From an uncultured Eudoraea sp. (GTDB lineage Bacteria > Bacteroidota > Bacteroidia > Flavobacteriales > Flavobacteriaceae): DNA of 12,186 bases. Positions 1 through 7,518 of the stretch are shown here, piece after piece (position 1 is the stretch's first letter; every line of letters begins with the position of its first letter). The notes below the pieces were generated by a model. The model was not told the DNA's origin. It did no database searches and saw only the letters and a list, made by a program, of their open reading frames with translations. A program made the position numbers and the translations under genes. The stretch is from contig CAJQNH010000241.1 in NCBI GenBank assembly GCA_905479615.1, positions 1 to 12,186 on the forward strand. The letters are read 5' to 3'.

Positions 1-1
1 G

Positions 2-244
2 TATGTACAATCTGAAGATATATTTATGAGGATGTTGACACCGGAGTTCTCTGAAGATGGTCGGAATACTGTAGTGGAATTTCCAAAAGGAGACATCTCT
101 TTTTTACATGGCATCAACGCCATAGGAACGAAATTTAAAACTGCAGGTGCAACAGGCCCTCAGGCGACAAAATATTCATTTAGCACAAATGCATTTTACG
201 GCGAAAAGTTACGAATGCATTTGGTATTTGACTTCGGATTATAA
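2..244 (+). CDS. 3' end of an unrecognised protein, truncated by the window edge
   Basis: The frame is open from base 2 to a TAA at 242-244 (80 codons), so the true start probably lies to the left; the first in-frame ATG is at base 26. I do not recognise the protein. The visible part has no hydrophobic segment. Its end is rich in alternating hydrophobic and polar residues (from KLRMHLVFDFGL back), which fits a final beta-strand of a sandwich or barrel domain. It lies on the same strand as the rhaD fragment that follows 37 bases later, and is convergent with the minus-strand sulfatase. It could be the C-terminus of another enzyme or surface protein of the same locus, but that is only position-based inference. 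The stop codon may itself be a product of the rearrangement that left the adjacent aldolase fragment. Confidence 0.45.
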   Translation, partial: YVQSEDIFMRMLTPEFSEDGRNTVVEFPKGDISFLHGINAIGTKFKTAGATGPQATKYSFSTNAFYGEKLRMHLVFDFGL

Positions 245-281
245 AAATAAACCCAGATTATTCAATAAAGAATTAGCCAAT

Positions 282-410
282 TTCAATCATGTAAATTATT
301 TATGGGATGATAATAAAGCAGCCTCTTATGGTGATGATCAAGTAGGATTGTTCTTGTATAGATCTAATATACTTGGAGCTGATTTAAGAATCACGACCTA
401 CAGCGGTGGT
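282..410 (+). pseudogene. Orphan fragment of a rhamnulose-1-phosphate aldolase gene
   Basis: These 129 bases align without gaps to 10401-10529, the beginning of the intact aldolase/dehydrogenase gene. By hand count, 107 of 129 bases and 36 of 43 encoded residues agree. The fragment corresponds to residues 8-50 of the intact protein (FNHVxYLWDD through DLRIT and the start of the glycine-rich phosphate-binding loop). There is no in-frame ATG at the expected place, and similarity stops abruptly after the second glycine codon. The frame then runs through unrelated sequence to a stop at 456-458. It therefore lacks the zinc-binding part of the aldolase and the whole dehydrogenase domain, and cannot be functional. 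Both copies lie in the same orientation and flank the rhamnosidase/sulfatase block. The fragment may be the scar of a second aldolase gene destroyed when the block was inserted or rearranged. Confidence 0.8.
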
Positions 411-459
411 CAATTCACTATTCGCTCAAACCAATTCGATCACCACAAAAAGCAATGAT

Positions 460-1827
460 TTAATTTCTTGTTGTTACTAATTCCCGCTCATTTAAAGGAT
501 ACCACGCCTCAATTTTCTTCTTTAATTGTTCAACTTTATCAGGGTAATCACTGGCCACATTCTTTTTTTCAAAAGGATCTTCTGTAATTTTATACAATCT
601 TATGGGTTCGCTTCTAACATAATTATGGGTGAAATCATAGCCTCCTTTTCCTCCTTCAAGGGCTCCATCATACGACAATATTAATTTCCAATCATCTTCC
701 ACACACCAAAGGTATCCTAGCGACGCTTCTGGATTGTCCTTGTCTATAATATCATGTCCATACGCTTCACCGAATACAATATTTCGATCAATTTTCTTTC
801 CACTTTTTAAGTTATCCCATAAATTCAATCCAGGCAGGTTTTTAGGAATTTCTAAATTGACTGCACTTAAAATAGTCGGGACGAAATCAATACTGGAACT
901 TAATTCTTTTCTTGAGGAAGGTTTTAAGGTCCCAGGCATAGAAAACATAATAGGAGTTCTCACCCCGCCTTCCATTGGGGTTTGTTTACTGCCAATGTCA
1001 AATTTACGACTATCGGGTTGTTGAATCCAGCCATTGTCGCAAACATAATAAATAAGGGTATTTTCTCTTAAGTTGTTAGCATCTAAATAATCTACTAATT
1101 GTCCACAGGTAATATCAAACCATTCTACCATGGCGTAGTAGCGTGCAATGTGTTCTGACTTGACTTTCTTCGCATATTTCTGAAATAAACTATCCGGTGG
1201 ATTATGTGGTGTATGCGGCAGAAATGGTGCATACCATATATAAAAAGGTTTCTCTTTTGACTGGGCGTGTTCTATAAAATTAAAGATAGAATCCATGCCT
1301 TTACGACCAATGGTGAGCCCCTTGTCGCCATGACGTTCCCCTTCGGTCATTCCATGGGTAAAGCCACCCCTTTTATAATCGCCTTCCCACCATTTTCCAG
1401 ACTGATGGGTCAAATACCCATGTGCTCCTAATATTTTTTGTAAAGAAGGAATGGTGTCAATATTACTCAGCAATTCTTCACGGGGAAATTCCGCATTTTT
1501 AAACCCTCCTTTCGGATCGTTCCCCGTAATTTTGTGTTGATGCGGATAGAGTCCGGTTGACAAGGTCATTAAAGAAGGTCTGCAAACAGGGGTAGGAACA
1601 TACCCTCTTTTAAACACCACACTTTGAGAAGCCAGTTTGTCTAAATTTGGAGTTTCAACAATGTCGTGCCCCATAAAACCATAATCATTCCATGCTTGGT
1701 CATCAGAGAGGATCAATACAATGTTTGGTTTTTTATCAACTGTGCTTATTACCTTCGTTTTAACTGTTTGGTTACAACTAAATAAAACTAAAGTAAAGCT
1801 TAGGAATACAATTAATTTATGTTTCAT
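460..1827 (-). CDS. S1-family sulfatase lipoprotein with variant C-R-P-S-L active-site motif
   Basis: This is a 455-residue sulfatase of the alkaline-phosphatase superfamily, expected to remove sulfate esters from a saccharide in the periplasm or at the outer membrane. A type II signal peptide ends in the lipobox LFSC, giving acylated C18. Metal and active-site landmarks are in order: SDDQ (D42, D43), the formylglycine motif around C82, SGKWW (K145), LPHTPH (H205), CDNG (D264, N265) and K281 before EGGVRTP. Length is normal for the family. The oddity is the modification motif. It reads C82-R-P-S-L, followed by TG and YPHQ, so leucine stands where the usual C-x-P/A-x-R motif has arginine. The gene is the last of the minus-strand group after the GH106 and GH78 rhamnosidases. 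The 124-base gap before it contains a possible small ORF. Family assignment is secure; the substrate is not visible, although the neighbours suggest a sulfated rhamnose-containing oligosaccharide. Confidence 0.93.
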   Translation of the reverse strand: MKHKLIVFLSFTLVLFSCNQTVKTKVISTVDKKPNIVLILSDDQAWNDYGFMGHDIVETPNLDKLASQSVVFKRGYVPTPVCRPSLMTLSTGLYPHQHKITGNDPKGGFKNAEFPREELLSNIDTIPSLQKILGAHGYLTHQSGKWWEGDYKRGGFTHGMTEGERHGDKGLTIGRKGMDSIFNFIEHAQSKEKPFYIWYAPFLPHTPHNPPDSLFQKYAKKVKSEHIARYYAMVEWFDITCGQLVDYLDANNLRENTLIYYVCDNGWIQQPDSRKFDIGSKQTPMEGGVRTPIMFSMPGTLKPSSRKELSSSIDFVPTILSAVNLEIPKNLPGLNLWDNLKSGKKIDRNIVFGEAYGHDIIDKDNPEASLGYLWCVEDDWKLILSYDGALEGGKGGYDFTHNYVRSEPIRLYKITEDPFEKKNVASDYPDKVEQLKKKIEAWYPLNERELVTTRN

Positions 1828-1834
1828 TTTGATT

Positions 1835-1918
1835 CTATTTTACAACTTGAATGACCATCCCCTTAATATACCAGAAAACACCTTTGTAATCTTCAATTTT
1901 ACTTTGATAAACTTTCAT
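1835..1918 (-). CDS. Possible 27-residue microprotein between rhamnosidase and sulfatase genes
   Basis: An ATG at 1918-1916 opens a 27-codon frame ending in TAG at 1837-1835. The translation begins MKVYQSKIEDYKGVFWYIKG and ends with GMVIQVVK. It sits with operon-like packing: 33 bases after the GH78 stop and 7 bases before the sulfatase ATG. It has no signal peptide or recognisable domain. The composition (charged and aromatic residues in the first half, a hydrophobic VIQVV end) looks more protein-like than random AT-rich spacer. It could be a true small gene, a translated leader coupling ribosomes into the sulfatase gene, or the 5' remnant of a deleted larger gene. Chance is also possible at this length, so confidence is low. 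Confidence 0.3.
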   Translation of the reverse strand: MKVYQSKIEDYKGVFWYIKGMVIQVVK

Positions 1919-1951
1919 TTTAAAGGTTTTTTGTATCATGATCAAGGCGAA

Positions 1952-3706
1952 TTAATTTTGAATTATTTTTAGTCCCTTTGGAGCATTAATTTTAGTTTTC
2001 AGCTTACCATTAAGGATAGTGTGACTGATTTCTAAAACCCCATATTTTGTTGGAAATGTACCGTTAACAAATTCTAAATCTCCTAAATGAGGAACTAGTT
2101 TTACAGTGTCACCCCCATCCAGTACATTCACTCCAAGTATATATTGGGTAAGCCAAGGTGTAGGTCCACTTGCCCAACCATGGCATAAACTATGTCTATA
2201 ACCCACATAGCAATACTCACCATAATCTCCATGGATATTAAACTCGTTTTCTATTTGCAACGCATCAATTCGTCCGCTATTTTTTGTGTCTAAAATATCG
2301 AAATCTTCCCAAAAAGTAGTAGCCCCTAAATCTAACATACCTCCCCAATAATCTTTAATAACTTTTATTCCACCCGAGTAATCCTCTGCTTTTGCCATGG
2401 CTTCCAATATATAATAACCGTAAAAGGTAGACATCCGTTGTACTCCATCTTTCGTAAGTATTTCTGCATTCACTTTTTTAGCATCTGCTAAATTTGCCAT
2501 AGAAAGTAAGGCTCCCGCTTGTTTTGTTGTATTGCCCTCTGGATGATGCTTCTTTAATTGTTTTGCAATTTTGGCATATTTCTTTTGAAGAGCCTCTTGA
2601 TTTAAAGTAGCCATCATATTGCTACCCGCTTCAAAAGTCATGACCATCATGGCCTGTAATCCGGCATGAACTGCTATTGGATCCTCACTTGTTGGCCAAT
2701 CAAGAAAACGAACTCCATTCAAAATTTCTTTATGATCTTCATCAATGAATGTACTTAGGTAATTTAAAAGACTGATCATGTATTGCTTTTGTTCTTTTAA
2801 ATACCCCAAATTACCATGATAATCATACCAATTTTTATGAATTAATATCCACCACATAGAGTAAGAACTTATACCATTCATCCATTGCGGGAGCGGGTGT
2901 TGGTCTCGAGCCAAATCCAGACTTTTTGGAACGACCTCATTAGTCCCAAAAACCGTATTTATAGTCATCACTTCTGGGTGCATATCTCCAACCCAGACCA
3001 AGCGGTCTCGCTTGATGCCGTCCCATAAATAATTTTGCATATTTAAATGAACCGTATACGCGCCTGTTGCCCATACTTCATTCAATCGTTTATCACTGCT
3101 TTTAAAAGAACCCAGATAAGGAATATCTTTATATATAAAAGTGGCCTCTACAGATTTTAATGGAGCATCTTCACCTGCTTCAACCACATCAATTCTTAAA
3201 AAACGAAACCCTGTTTCACCTACTTCAATGCTTCCCAACCATGGTACTTCAACTATATAATCTCTTAAGGAGTGTTCGTTCGTGGCATTTTGACTACCAC
3301 CAATATCAGACATAGCCTCACCGACAGATTCTCCAAATCGAAGTCTTAACTTTAGGGGTGTTTTGCTTTCACGGATACCCATCGATATTTTTACCCCACC
3401 ATGTATTTCCTTACCGTAATCGAGTAAAATTCCAGGTTTATTTTCTTCAGTACTGATAAAACGGCATAGATTCTTATCATTTACCGCAACCTGACCGTTT
3501 CCTTTATTTAAAAGTGATGCGGCATTTTTGATAAATTCACCCGAATTGTCCGACTTCCAAATTATTTTTTGCGGTGTGATATACGTTTTAACCAAATCTG
3601 ATTGACTTACTTTGTCATTGTATTCCTCACCAAAAACAGGAGGTAATTGCGCTTGAATTGATGAGGCTAGAGTTAATGCAAGTACTAATAAATTAATTTT
3701 TTTCAT
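1952..3706 (-). CDS. GH78-type alpha-L-rhamnosidase, periplasmic
   Basis: This protein of 584 residues is predicted to release terminal L-rhamnose from oligosaccharides. The first 19-20 residues form a signal peptidase I leader (hydrophobic LLVLALTLASS, then IQA|Q), with no lipobox, so a soluble periplasmic enzyme is likely. An N-terminal beta-sandwich (about 75-195) precedes the all-helical barrel (about 200-520) and a short C-terminal beta domain (about 525-584, with VKLVPHLGDLEFVNGTFPT). GH78-like signatures are DGIKRDRLVWVGDMHPE (229-245), TTFWED (463-468, E467 a candidate catalytic base) and SLCHGWASGPTPWL (506-519). In the classical RDE signature the glutamate acts as general acid; here that position is R235, so the acid may be another residue such as E245. 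The enzyme is compact compared with multi-domain GH78 members. It starts 33 bases after the GH106 gene stops, behind an AG-rich stretch (AGAGAGAAA), and probably shares its transcript. Family is fairly sure; activity is inferred. Confidence 0.87.
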   Translation of the reverse strand: MKKINLLVLALTLASSIQAQLPPVFGEEYNDKVSQSDLVKTYITPQKIIWKSDNSGEFIKNAASLLNKGNGQVAVNDKNLCRFISTEENKPGILLDYGKEIHGGVKISMGIRESKTPLKLRLRFGESVGEAMSDIGGSQNATNEHSLRDYIVEVPWLGSIEVGETGFRFLRIDVVEAGEDAPLKSVEATFIYKDIPYLGSFKSSDKRLNEVWATGAYTVHLNMQNYLWDGIKRDRLVWVGDMHPEVMTINTVFGTNEVVPKSLDLARDQHPLPQWMNGISSYSMWWILIHKNWYDYHGNLGYLKEQKQYMISLLNYLSTFIDEDHKEILNGVRFLDWPTSEDPIAVHAGLQAMMVMTFEAGSNMMATLNQEALQKKYAKIAKQLKKHHPEGNTTKQAGALLSMANLADAKKVNAEILTKDGVQRMSTFYGYYILEAMAKAEDYSGGIKVIKDYWGGMLDLGATTFWEDFDILDTKNSGRIDALQIENEFNIHGDYGEYCYVGYRHSLCHGWASGPTPWLTQYILGVNVLDGGDTVKLVPHLGDLEFVNGTFPTKYGVLEISHTILNGKLKTKINAPKGLKIIQN

Positions 3707-3739
3707 TTTCTCTCTATAATCGTTTAAAATAATAAGTTT

Positions 3740-6700
3740 CTAATTTGTTGTTTGAATGGTAACAGGACCCATCAAACCAGATGAAATCATTTCTTCTTCG
3801 CTTGTAACATTATCAACTAACACCGAAGTTGTACGTTCTTCCAATGGCAATGTCTTATCTCCAGTTAATCTATTTCGCCACACATTAACCACTTTTATTT
3901 CTAATTTATTTTCTCCTTCTTGCGCAGCATCAGAAATATTTAAGCGATAAGGAGCCATCCATGAGGTTCCTACATTTTTACCATTTAAGGTCACAGTTGC
4001 CATAACACCTACCTCGCCTAAATCTATCACGACATTTTTTGCACCTGACTTTTGATAGGTAAACGTAGTTGTATAGTTTGCTTTTCCAGAATAATATTTC
4101 AACAAGTCATCTTCGCTTTTTGACCAATCCATCAATTGGGTTGTCATAATGGTTTCTGGTGCAATGTTCTTACTTTCAAAATTGATTTCCCAAGGAGTAT
4201 TAATGGTTTGAACTATTTGGTAGTCTGGCGTGTTTGTGTCAATTGCTTTTTGAACCAAATCATTTGATGCATTACTAAATACCACAAACCAACTTCTATC
4301 CACTTCCATTTTTAATGGTATGCTTGTTCTTCCATCGGCTACAGAATAATCTGAAAGTTCTTTTATTTCGCCGGTAACTGCATTCCAAAGTTGCGGTTTT
4401 AAACCTTCCACACGGAATGAAGGGTTTACTGATATTTCTTTGCCGCTTTGATTTGTCAGGAAATAAATCTCCAATCCTTCTTGTTCTCGGTGCGTCCATA
4501 ACACGTCATCACTCACTTCAACATCTTTATTGATATCAAATGTATTCAATGCTTCTCGCAAAGGGATATCCTCAATTACAGCTCCTTTTCCATAGGATTT
4601 AATTTTAGCATCTCCTGCCCATAATTCTGACGCCAAGGCATTCACTTTTTCATCGCTTTGTGGATAGTTTTGTAGACTCGGGGAGGTTTTTGGAGCCTGA
4701 CCGTATATTTTACCACCTTCTGAAACTAATTGTTCTAATTTGGCTAATAATTCAGGACGCATGGTTTCCAATGGAGGTAGTACCATCATTCCGTAATTCA
4801 TACCATCTGGCAAAACAAATCGTCCATCTTTCACGGTCATTCTGTTCATAATCACTTCAGCATTGATATAATCAAAAGAATATCCTTTTGGTACTTCTGG
4901 ATTGGTAGCACCGGTCATAATTGGCGCATCTTCTCCAATAAAATAACACAGATCAGCCGCATAGGTTCCTTGTTGCAATAAGTGTTGAGATCTTCTTATA
5001 TAATCAAAATATGTTTTGCCTTGTTCAAACCAGGTATTTTGTCTGTTAAACTCGGTACTAAACCAGGCATTTGATCCTGGAACTTTATCGCTGTCTGGTT
5101 GATGAATATACACATGTAATACATGATGATTAATGCCTTCGGTCATCCCCCAATCACCGCGCTTTTTTAACATGGCGGGATGTCGTACAAAAGATCGCTG
5201 TGCGGCGGTAAAACATTCTGCAGAAGTTCTCTTTTTACCGTAAATATGGACCGCAGAAGAAGCCGCTTTGCATTCAATATCACCGAGTGTACCCTCATTC
5301 CAATACTCACCACCTACAAAATCAGATTGTCCTCCATACATTAAAAATTCAGAAGGGAACCCCCAGTGACCGTAATTTTCTAACCATAATTTCAGGCCGT
5401 TTTCATTGGCTATTTCTCGTAAGCCACCTACATATTCATAGGCCACATCATCGGCGACAGCACGACGTAAATCCCATAAAAAACGATCAGATTCCTCCAC
5501 GCTCCCTACAATTCTTCCAGAGAATACTGGTAAATATTTTTTAGGATTGTATCCAAATCGCTTCTCAAATTTTTGTTCAAAACCATCGGTCCAATTTTGC
5601 GAACCTTTTTCGTAGCTATCGGCAATCACATATTTAAAAGCACTTTTACTTTCTTCAGGAATTCGTTTTAAAAACTCTCCAATAAAATTTTCAAAATGGA
5701 AACGAGCCAATTCACGATTCGCTTTATCCACTTCATACCCTTTACCCTGTGGTGCAGCCGGATCATTTTTCACTCCTGTGGGAGTCATTCCAAATCGCAT
5801 CACGGTCCATTTGCCTTCTGGAACTTCCCAATTAAGATTACCTTCGGCATCCATTTTGTCGGATATATCTAACACGCCTTCCTGGTCAATGATCAGTTCT
5901 TTATGTTCTATTTCCGGCTGGGTTTTCCAAACATAGGAGTCTGCATTTGGCTGTGGGGTTGGATGCATTCTTCCCAATGTTTTACCTAAATAGTTTTCAA
6001 CTACCGCAGCTTCTGAGATCACAATCTCTGAAAACCCTGAAATTCCATTCAACGCTTTAGCAGATACCTGAATATTTTTACAAATCAATTTAAACTGATT
6101 AGATGTTATTGCAGAAAGTGAAAGAGTCAAGGGGCCATAGGGCATTGGACCTACCTGACCTCTAAAGTCACGACGATCAAAGTTAAATTGTTTTATTGTT
6201 ACAAATTTATTGTCAAAAAAGGCTTGCAATTCACAATCAAGCACTAAATTTTCATCTCCCGGATGCAATTGAATACTTCGTGCCGTAATCGGTTGGTCTG
6301 CATTGATATTTATGGTTTGTTCTTTTGAAGTGAATTTTATACTTATGGCAGTATTTCCATCAAGTAATTTTTCTGCATTCTTAATTGTAGGTGTACTCAA
6401 AATTTTTGAATTTGAGTTGTCTAGAACAAGATCTTCTTTCCCATTCTTTGGAAATGCCAACACATAAACATCCTGGAATTCTTTTTTGGGTTGCTCTAGT
6501 TGTATGACAACCTTTTTGCCTCCAGAAACGGTAGTCTCTGAATATACCATATGGCGCATTGCTTTATCGCTAGTGATCCAAGGTCCACCCGACATACTCC
6601 ATCCAGGGCAGTTAAACGATCCGATATCTACCCCTATGCGCTTCCCCTCGTTTACAGCATGTACCATATGACTCCACCAATCTTCACTGAGCATGGGTAC

Positions 6701-6982
6701 GGGGCCGTCTTTTTCTTCCGGATTGATATTTCCTATAAAAGCCGCACCAATTCCGGCTGCTTTCATAGACTCTAAATCTTTGGTAATCCCTTCTTTTGAA
6801 ATATTGTCTCCAATCCAATACCAATAACACCATAGGGTATTCTCATCCATTGGAGTTTTAAAATCGGAGACCATGGTGTCAAAATCGACTTGTGAGGTTT
6901 TTATAGGTGCAGTGCACTGCACAAATACAAGGACTACAATTACAAAGAATAATGAAGTGCTTGATTTTATTTTAGTAGACAT
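3740..6982 (-). CDS. GH106 alpha-L-rhamnosidase lipoprotein
   Basis: A 1080-residue enzyme of the GH106 family, whose members cleave alpha-L-rhamnosides with a calcium-dependent TIM-barrel catalytic domain. A hydrophobic leader (LFFVIVVLVF) ends in VQC, giving lipidated C23. Family landmarks include the opening TLWCYWYWIGDNISKEGI (49-66), FNCPGWSMSGGPW (123-135), DSYEKGSQNW (455-464) and GEYWNEG (558-564) followed by TSAEC (586-590). E458 and E589 correspond by position and context to the catalytic glutamates I recall in the Bacteroides enzyme BT0986 (E461 and E593). The C-terminal 120 residues (YYSGKANYTTTF, then VTLNGKNVGTSWMAPYRLNI) form a GH2-like sugar-binding beta-sandwich. Length is normal for the family. 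This is the first gene of the minus-strand group, with an operator-like motif about 55-70 bases upstream of its ATG. No truncation or frameshift is seen. Confidence 0.93.
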   Translation of the reverse strand: MSTKIKSSTSLFFVIVVLVFVQCTAPIKTSQVDFDTMVSDFKTPMDENTLWCYWYWIGDNISKEGITKDLESMKAAGIGAAFIGNINPEEKDGPVPMLSEDWWSHMVHAVNEGKRIGVDIGSFNCPGWSMSGGPWITSDKAMRHMVYSETTVSGGKKVVIQLEQPKKEFQDVYVLAFPKNGKEDLVLDNSNSKILSTPTIKNAEKLLDGNTAISIKFTSKEQTININADQPITARSIQLHPGDENLVLDCELQAFFDNKFVTIKQFNFDRRDFRGQVGPMPYGPLTLSLSAITSNQFKLICKNIQVSAKALNGISGFSEIVISEAAVVENYLGKTLGRMHPTPQPNADSYVWKTQPEIEHKELIIDQEGVLDISDKMDAEGNLNWEVPEGKWTVMRFGMTPTGVKNDPAAPQGKGYEVDKANRELARFHFENFIGEFLKRIPEESKSAFKYVIADSYEKGSQNWTDGFEQKFEKRFGYNPKKYLPVFSGRIVGSVEESDRFLWDLRRAVADDVAYEYVGGLREIANENGLKLWLENYGHWGFPSEFLMYGGQSDFVGGEYWNEGTLGDIECKAASSAVHIYGKKRTSAECFTAAQRSFVRHPAMLKKRGDWGMTEGINHHVLHVYIHQPDSDKVPGSNAWFSTEFNRQNTWFEQGKTYFDYIRRSQHLLQQGTYAADLCYFIGEDAPIMTGATNPEVPKGYSFDYINAEVIMNRMTVKDGRFVLPDGMNYGMMVLPPLETMRPELLAKLEQLVSEGGKIYGQAPKTSPSLQNYPQSDEKVNALASELWAGDAKIKSYGKGAVIEDIPLREALNTFDINKDVEVSDDVLWTHREQEGLEIYFLTNQSGKEISVNPSFRVEGLKPQLWNAVTGEIKELSDYSVADGRTSIPLKMEVDRSWFVVFSNASNDLVQKAIDTNTPDYQIVQTINTPWEINFESKNIAPETIMTTQLMDWSKSEDDLLKYYSGKANYTTTFTYQKSGAKNVVIDLGEVGVMATVTLNGKNVGTSWMAPYRLNISDAAQEGENKLEIKVVNVWRNRLTGDKTLPLEERTTSVLVDNVTSEEEMISSGLMGPVTIQTTN

Positions 6983-7010
6983 TCGTAATGTTTTGATTTG
7001 TAAAAGTGCA

Positions 7011-7054
7011 AGAAACTAAAAATATAAAAAGATTGCATCCTGTACTATACTGTT
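7011..7054 (-). promoter_or_regulatory. Operator-like motif and weak -7 element before the GH106 operon
   Basis: On the minus strand, 7054-7036 reads AACAGTATAGTACAGGATG. It carries the AGTACAGGA core shared with sites at 7166-7182 and 10304-10318, in the same orientation relative to its gene. Downstream towards the GH106 start there are two imperfect -7 candidates: TATATTTT (7026-7019, 11 bases after the core) and TAGTTTCT (7018-7011, 19 bases after it). Neither is a perfect TAnnTTTG match. The GTAC core suits the GT..AC pattern of GntR-family operators, and a GntR gene lies nearby. Binding is inferred. Confidence 0.5.
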
Positions 7055-7165
7055 TTAATAAATAATGGAGTTTAGTATAATCTGAATATGAAACCGAGAA
7101 TTACCATTATATGCTTTATAGAAAACATGCATCTCTTTAACATCAAAGAGTTATGAGAAAGTCAT

Positions 7166-7210
7166 CAGGACAGTACAGGATGATTTTCTTATTTACAAGC
7201 GATAATATTG
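7166..7210 (+). promoter_or_regulatory. Operator-like motif with -7-like octamer, facing the second sulfatase
   Basis: Bases 7166-7182 read CAGGACAGTACAGGATG, containing CAGGA-CAGTA-CAGGA, three related pentamers half a helical turn apart. The 12-base string GACAGTACAGGA is identical to that in front of the aldolase gene. Exactly 22 bases after GTACAGGA comes TAATATTG (7203-7210), one base from TAnnTTTG. The aldolase site has the same spacing. This supports a plus-strand promoter here, although the next intact gene starts only at 7519. Confidence 0.5.
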
Positions 7211-7518
7211 TGATCTCAAACCATGAACCTTACGTTGGATGAATTTGATAAATGTTGCCAGGTTGATACATGTTATGAATAAAAAAACTGTGAAATAAAT
7301 ATAGAGCGAATTAAACTATAGAGCACATTGAAAGCAACTCTCAAACATTCATTTGTGGTGAATTACGATTGGAAAAGCGACATGGTAATAGCCAAGAAGA
7401 AACGCGATGACGCAGGCAGATTACTATCTATTCGGCCGTATATAGAAATTATTGACCGAGGCATTTCTACTTAAGTGAGATACAATGAATATCTTTAAAA
7501 AATTAATAGTAAAATGAG
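7211..7518 (+). other. Gene-poor leader before the second sulfatase, possible gene remnant
   Basis: This 308-base stretch has no intact gene. After the candidate promoter at 7203-7210 there is a 19-codon frame at 7223-7282 (ATG to TAA). A start-less open stretch then runs from 7322 to a TAA at 7472-7474. Its second half, from an internal ATG at 7382, reads MVIAKKKRDDAGRL and then LSIRPYIEIIDRGIST, which has coding-like composition but no family I recognise. No hairpin followed by a T-run was noticed. It could be a long 5' untranslated region of the sulfatase transcript or the decayed remains of a gene that once opened this operon. The base composition does not stand out from the surroundings. 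Confidence 0.35.

Noticed and set aside
734..1024. Plus-strand open frame of 96 codons
   Set aside because: It lies wholly inside the minus-strand sulfatase, whose catalytic motifs are clear; the translation has no recognisable features.
1721..1972. Plus-strand open frame of 83 codons rich in hydrophobic residues
   Set aside because: It is antisense to the sulfatase signal peptide, the spacer and the end of the GH78 gene; the hydrophobic look comes from the complement of AT-rich codons.
4296..6775. Several short frames in both orientations inside the GH106 gene
   Set aside because: All overlap an intact 1080-codon gene with family motifs throughout, so they are shadows.
7223..7282. 19-codon ORF directly after the -7-like octamer at 7203-7210
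   Set aside because: It is very short, only 12 bases from the octamer (too close for a normal leader), and unrecognisable; kept only as a note in the leader region.
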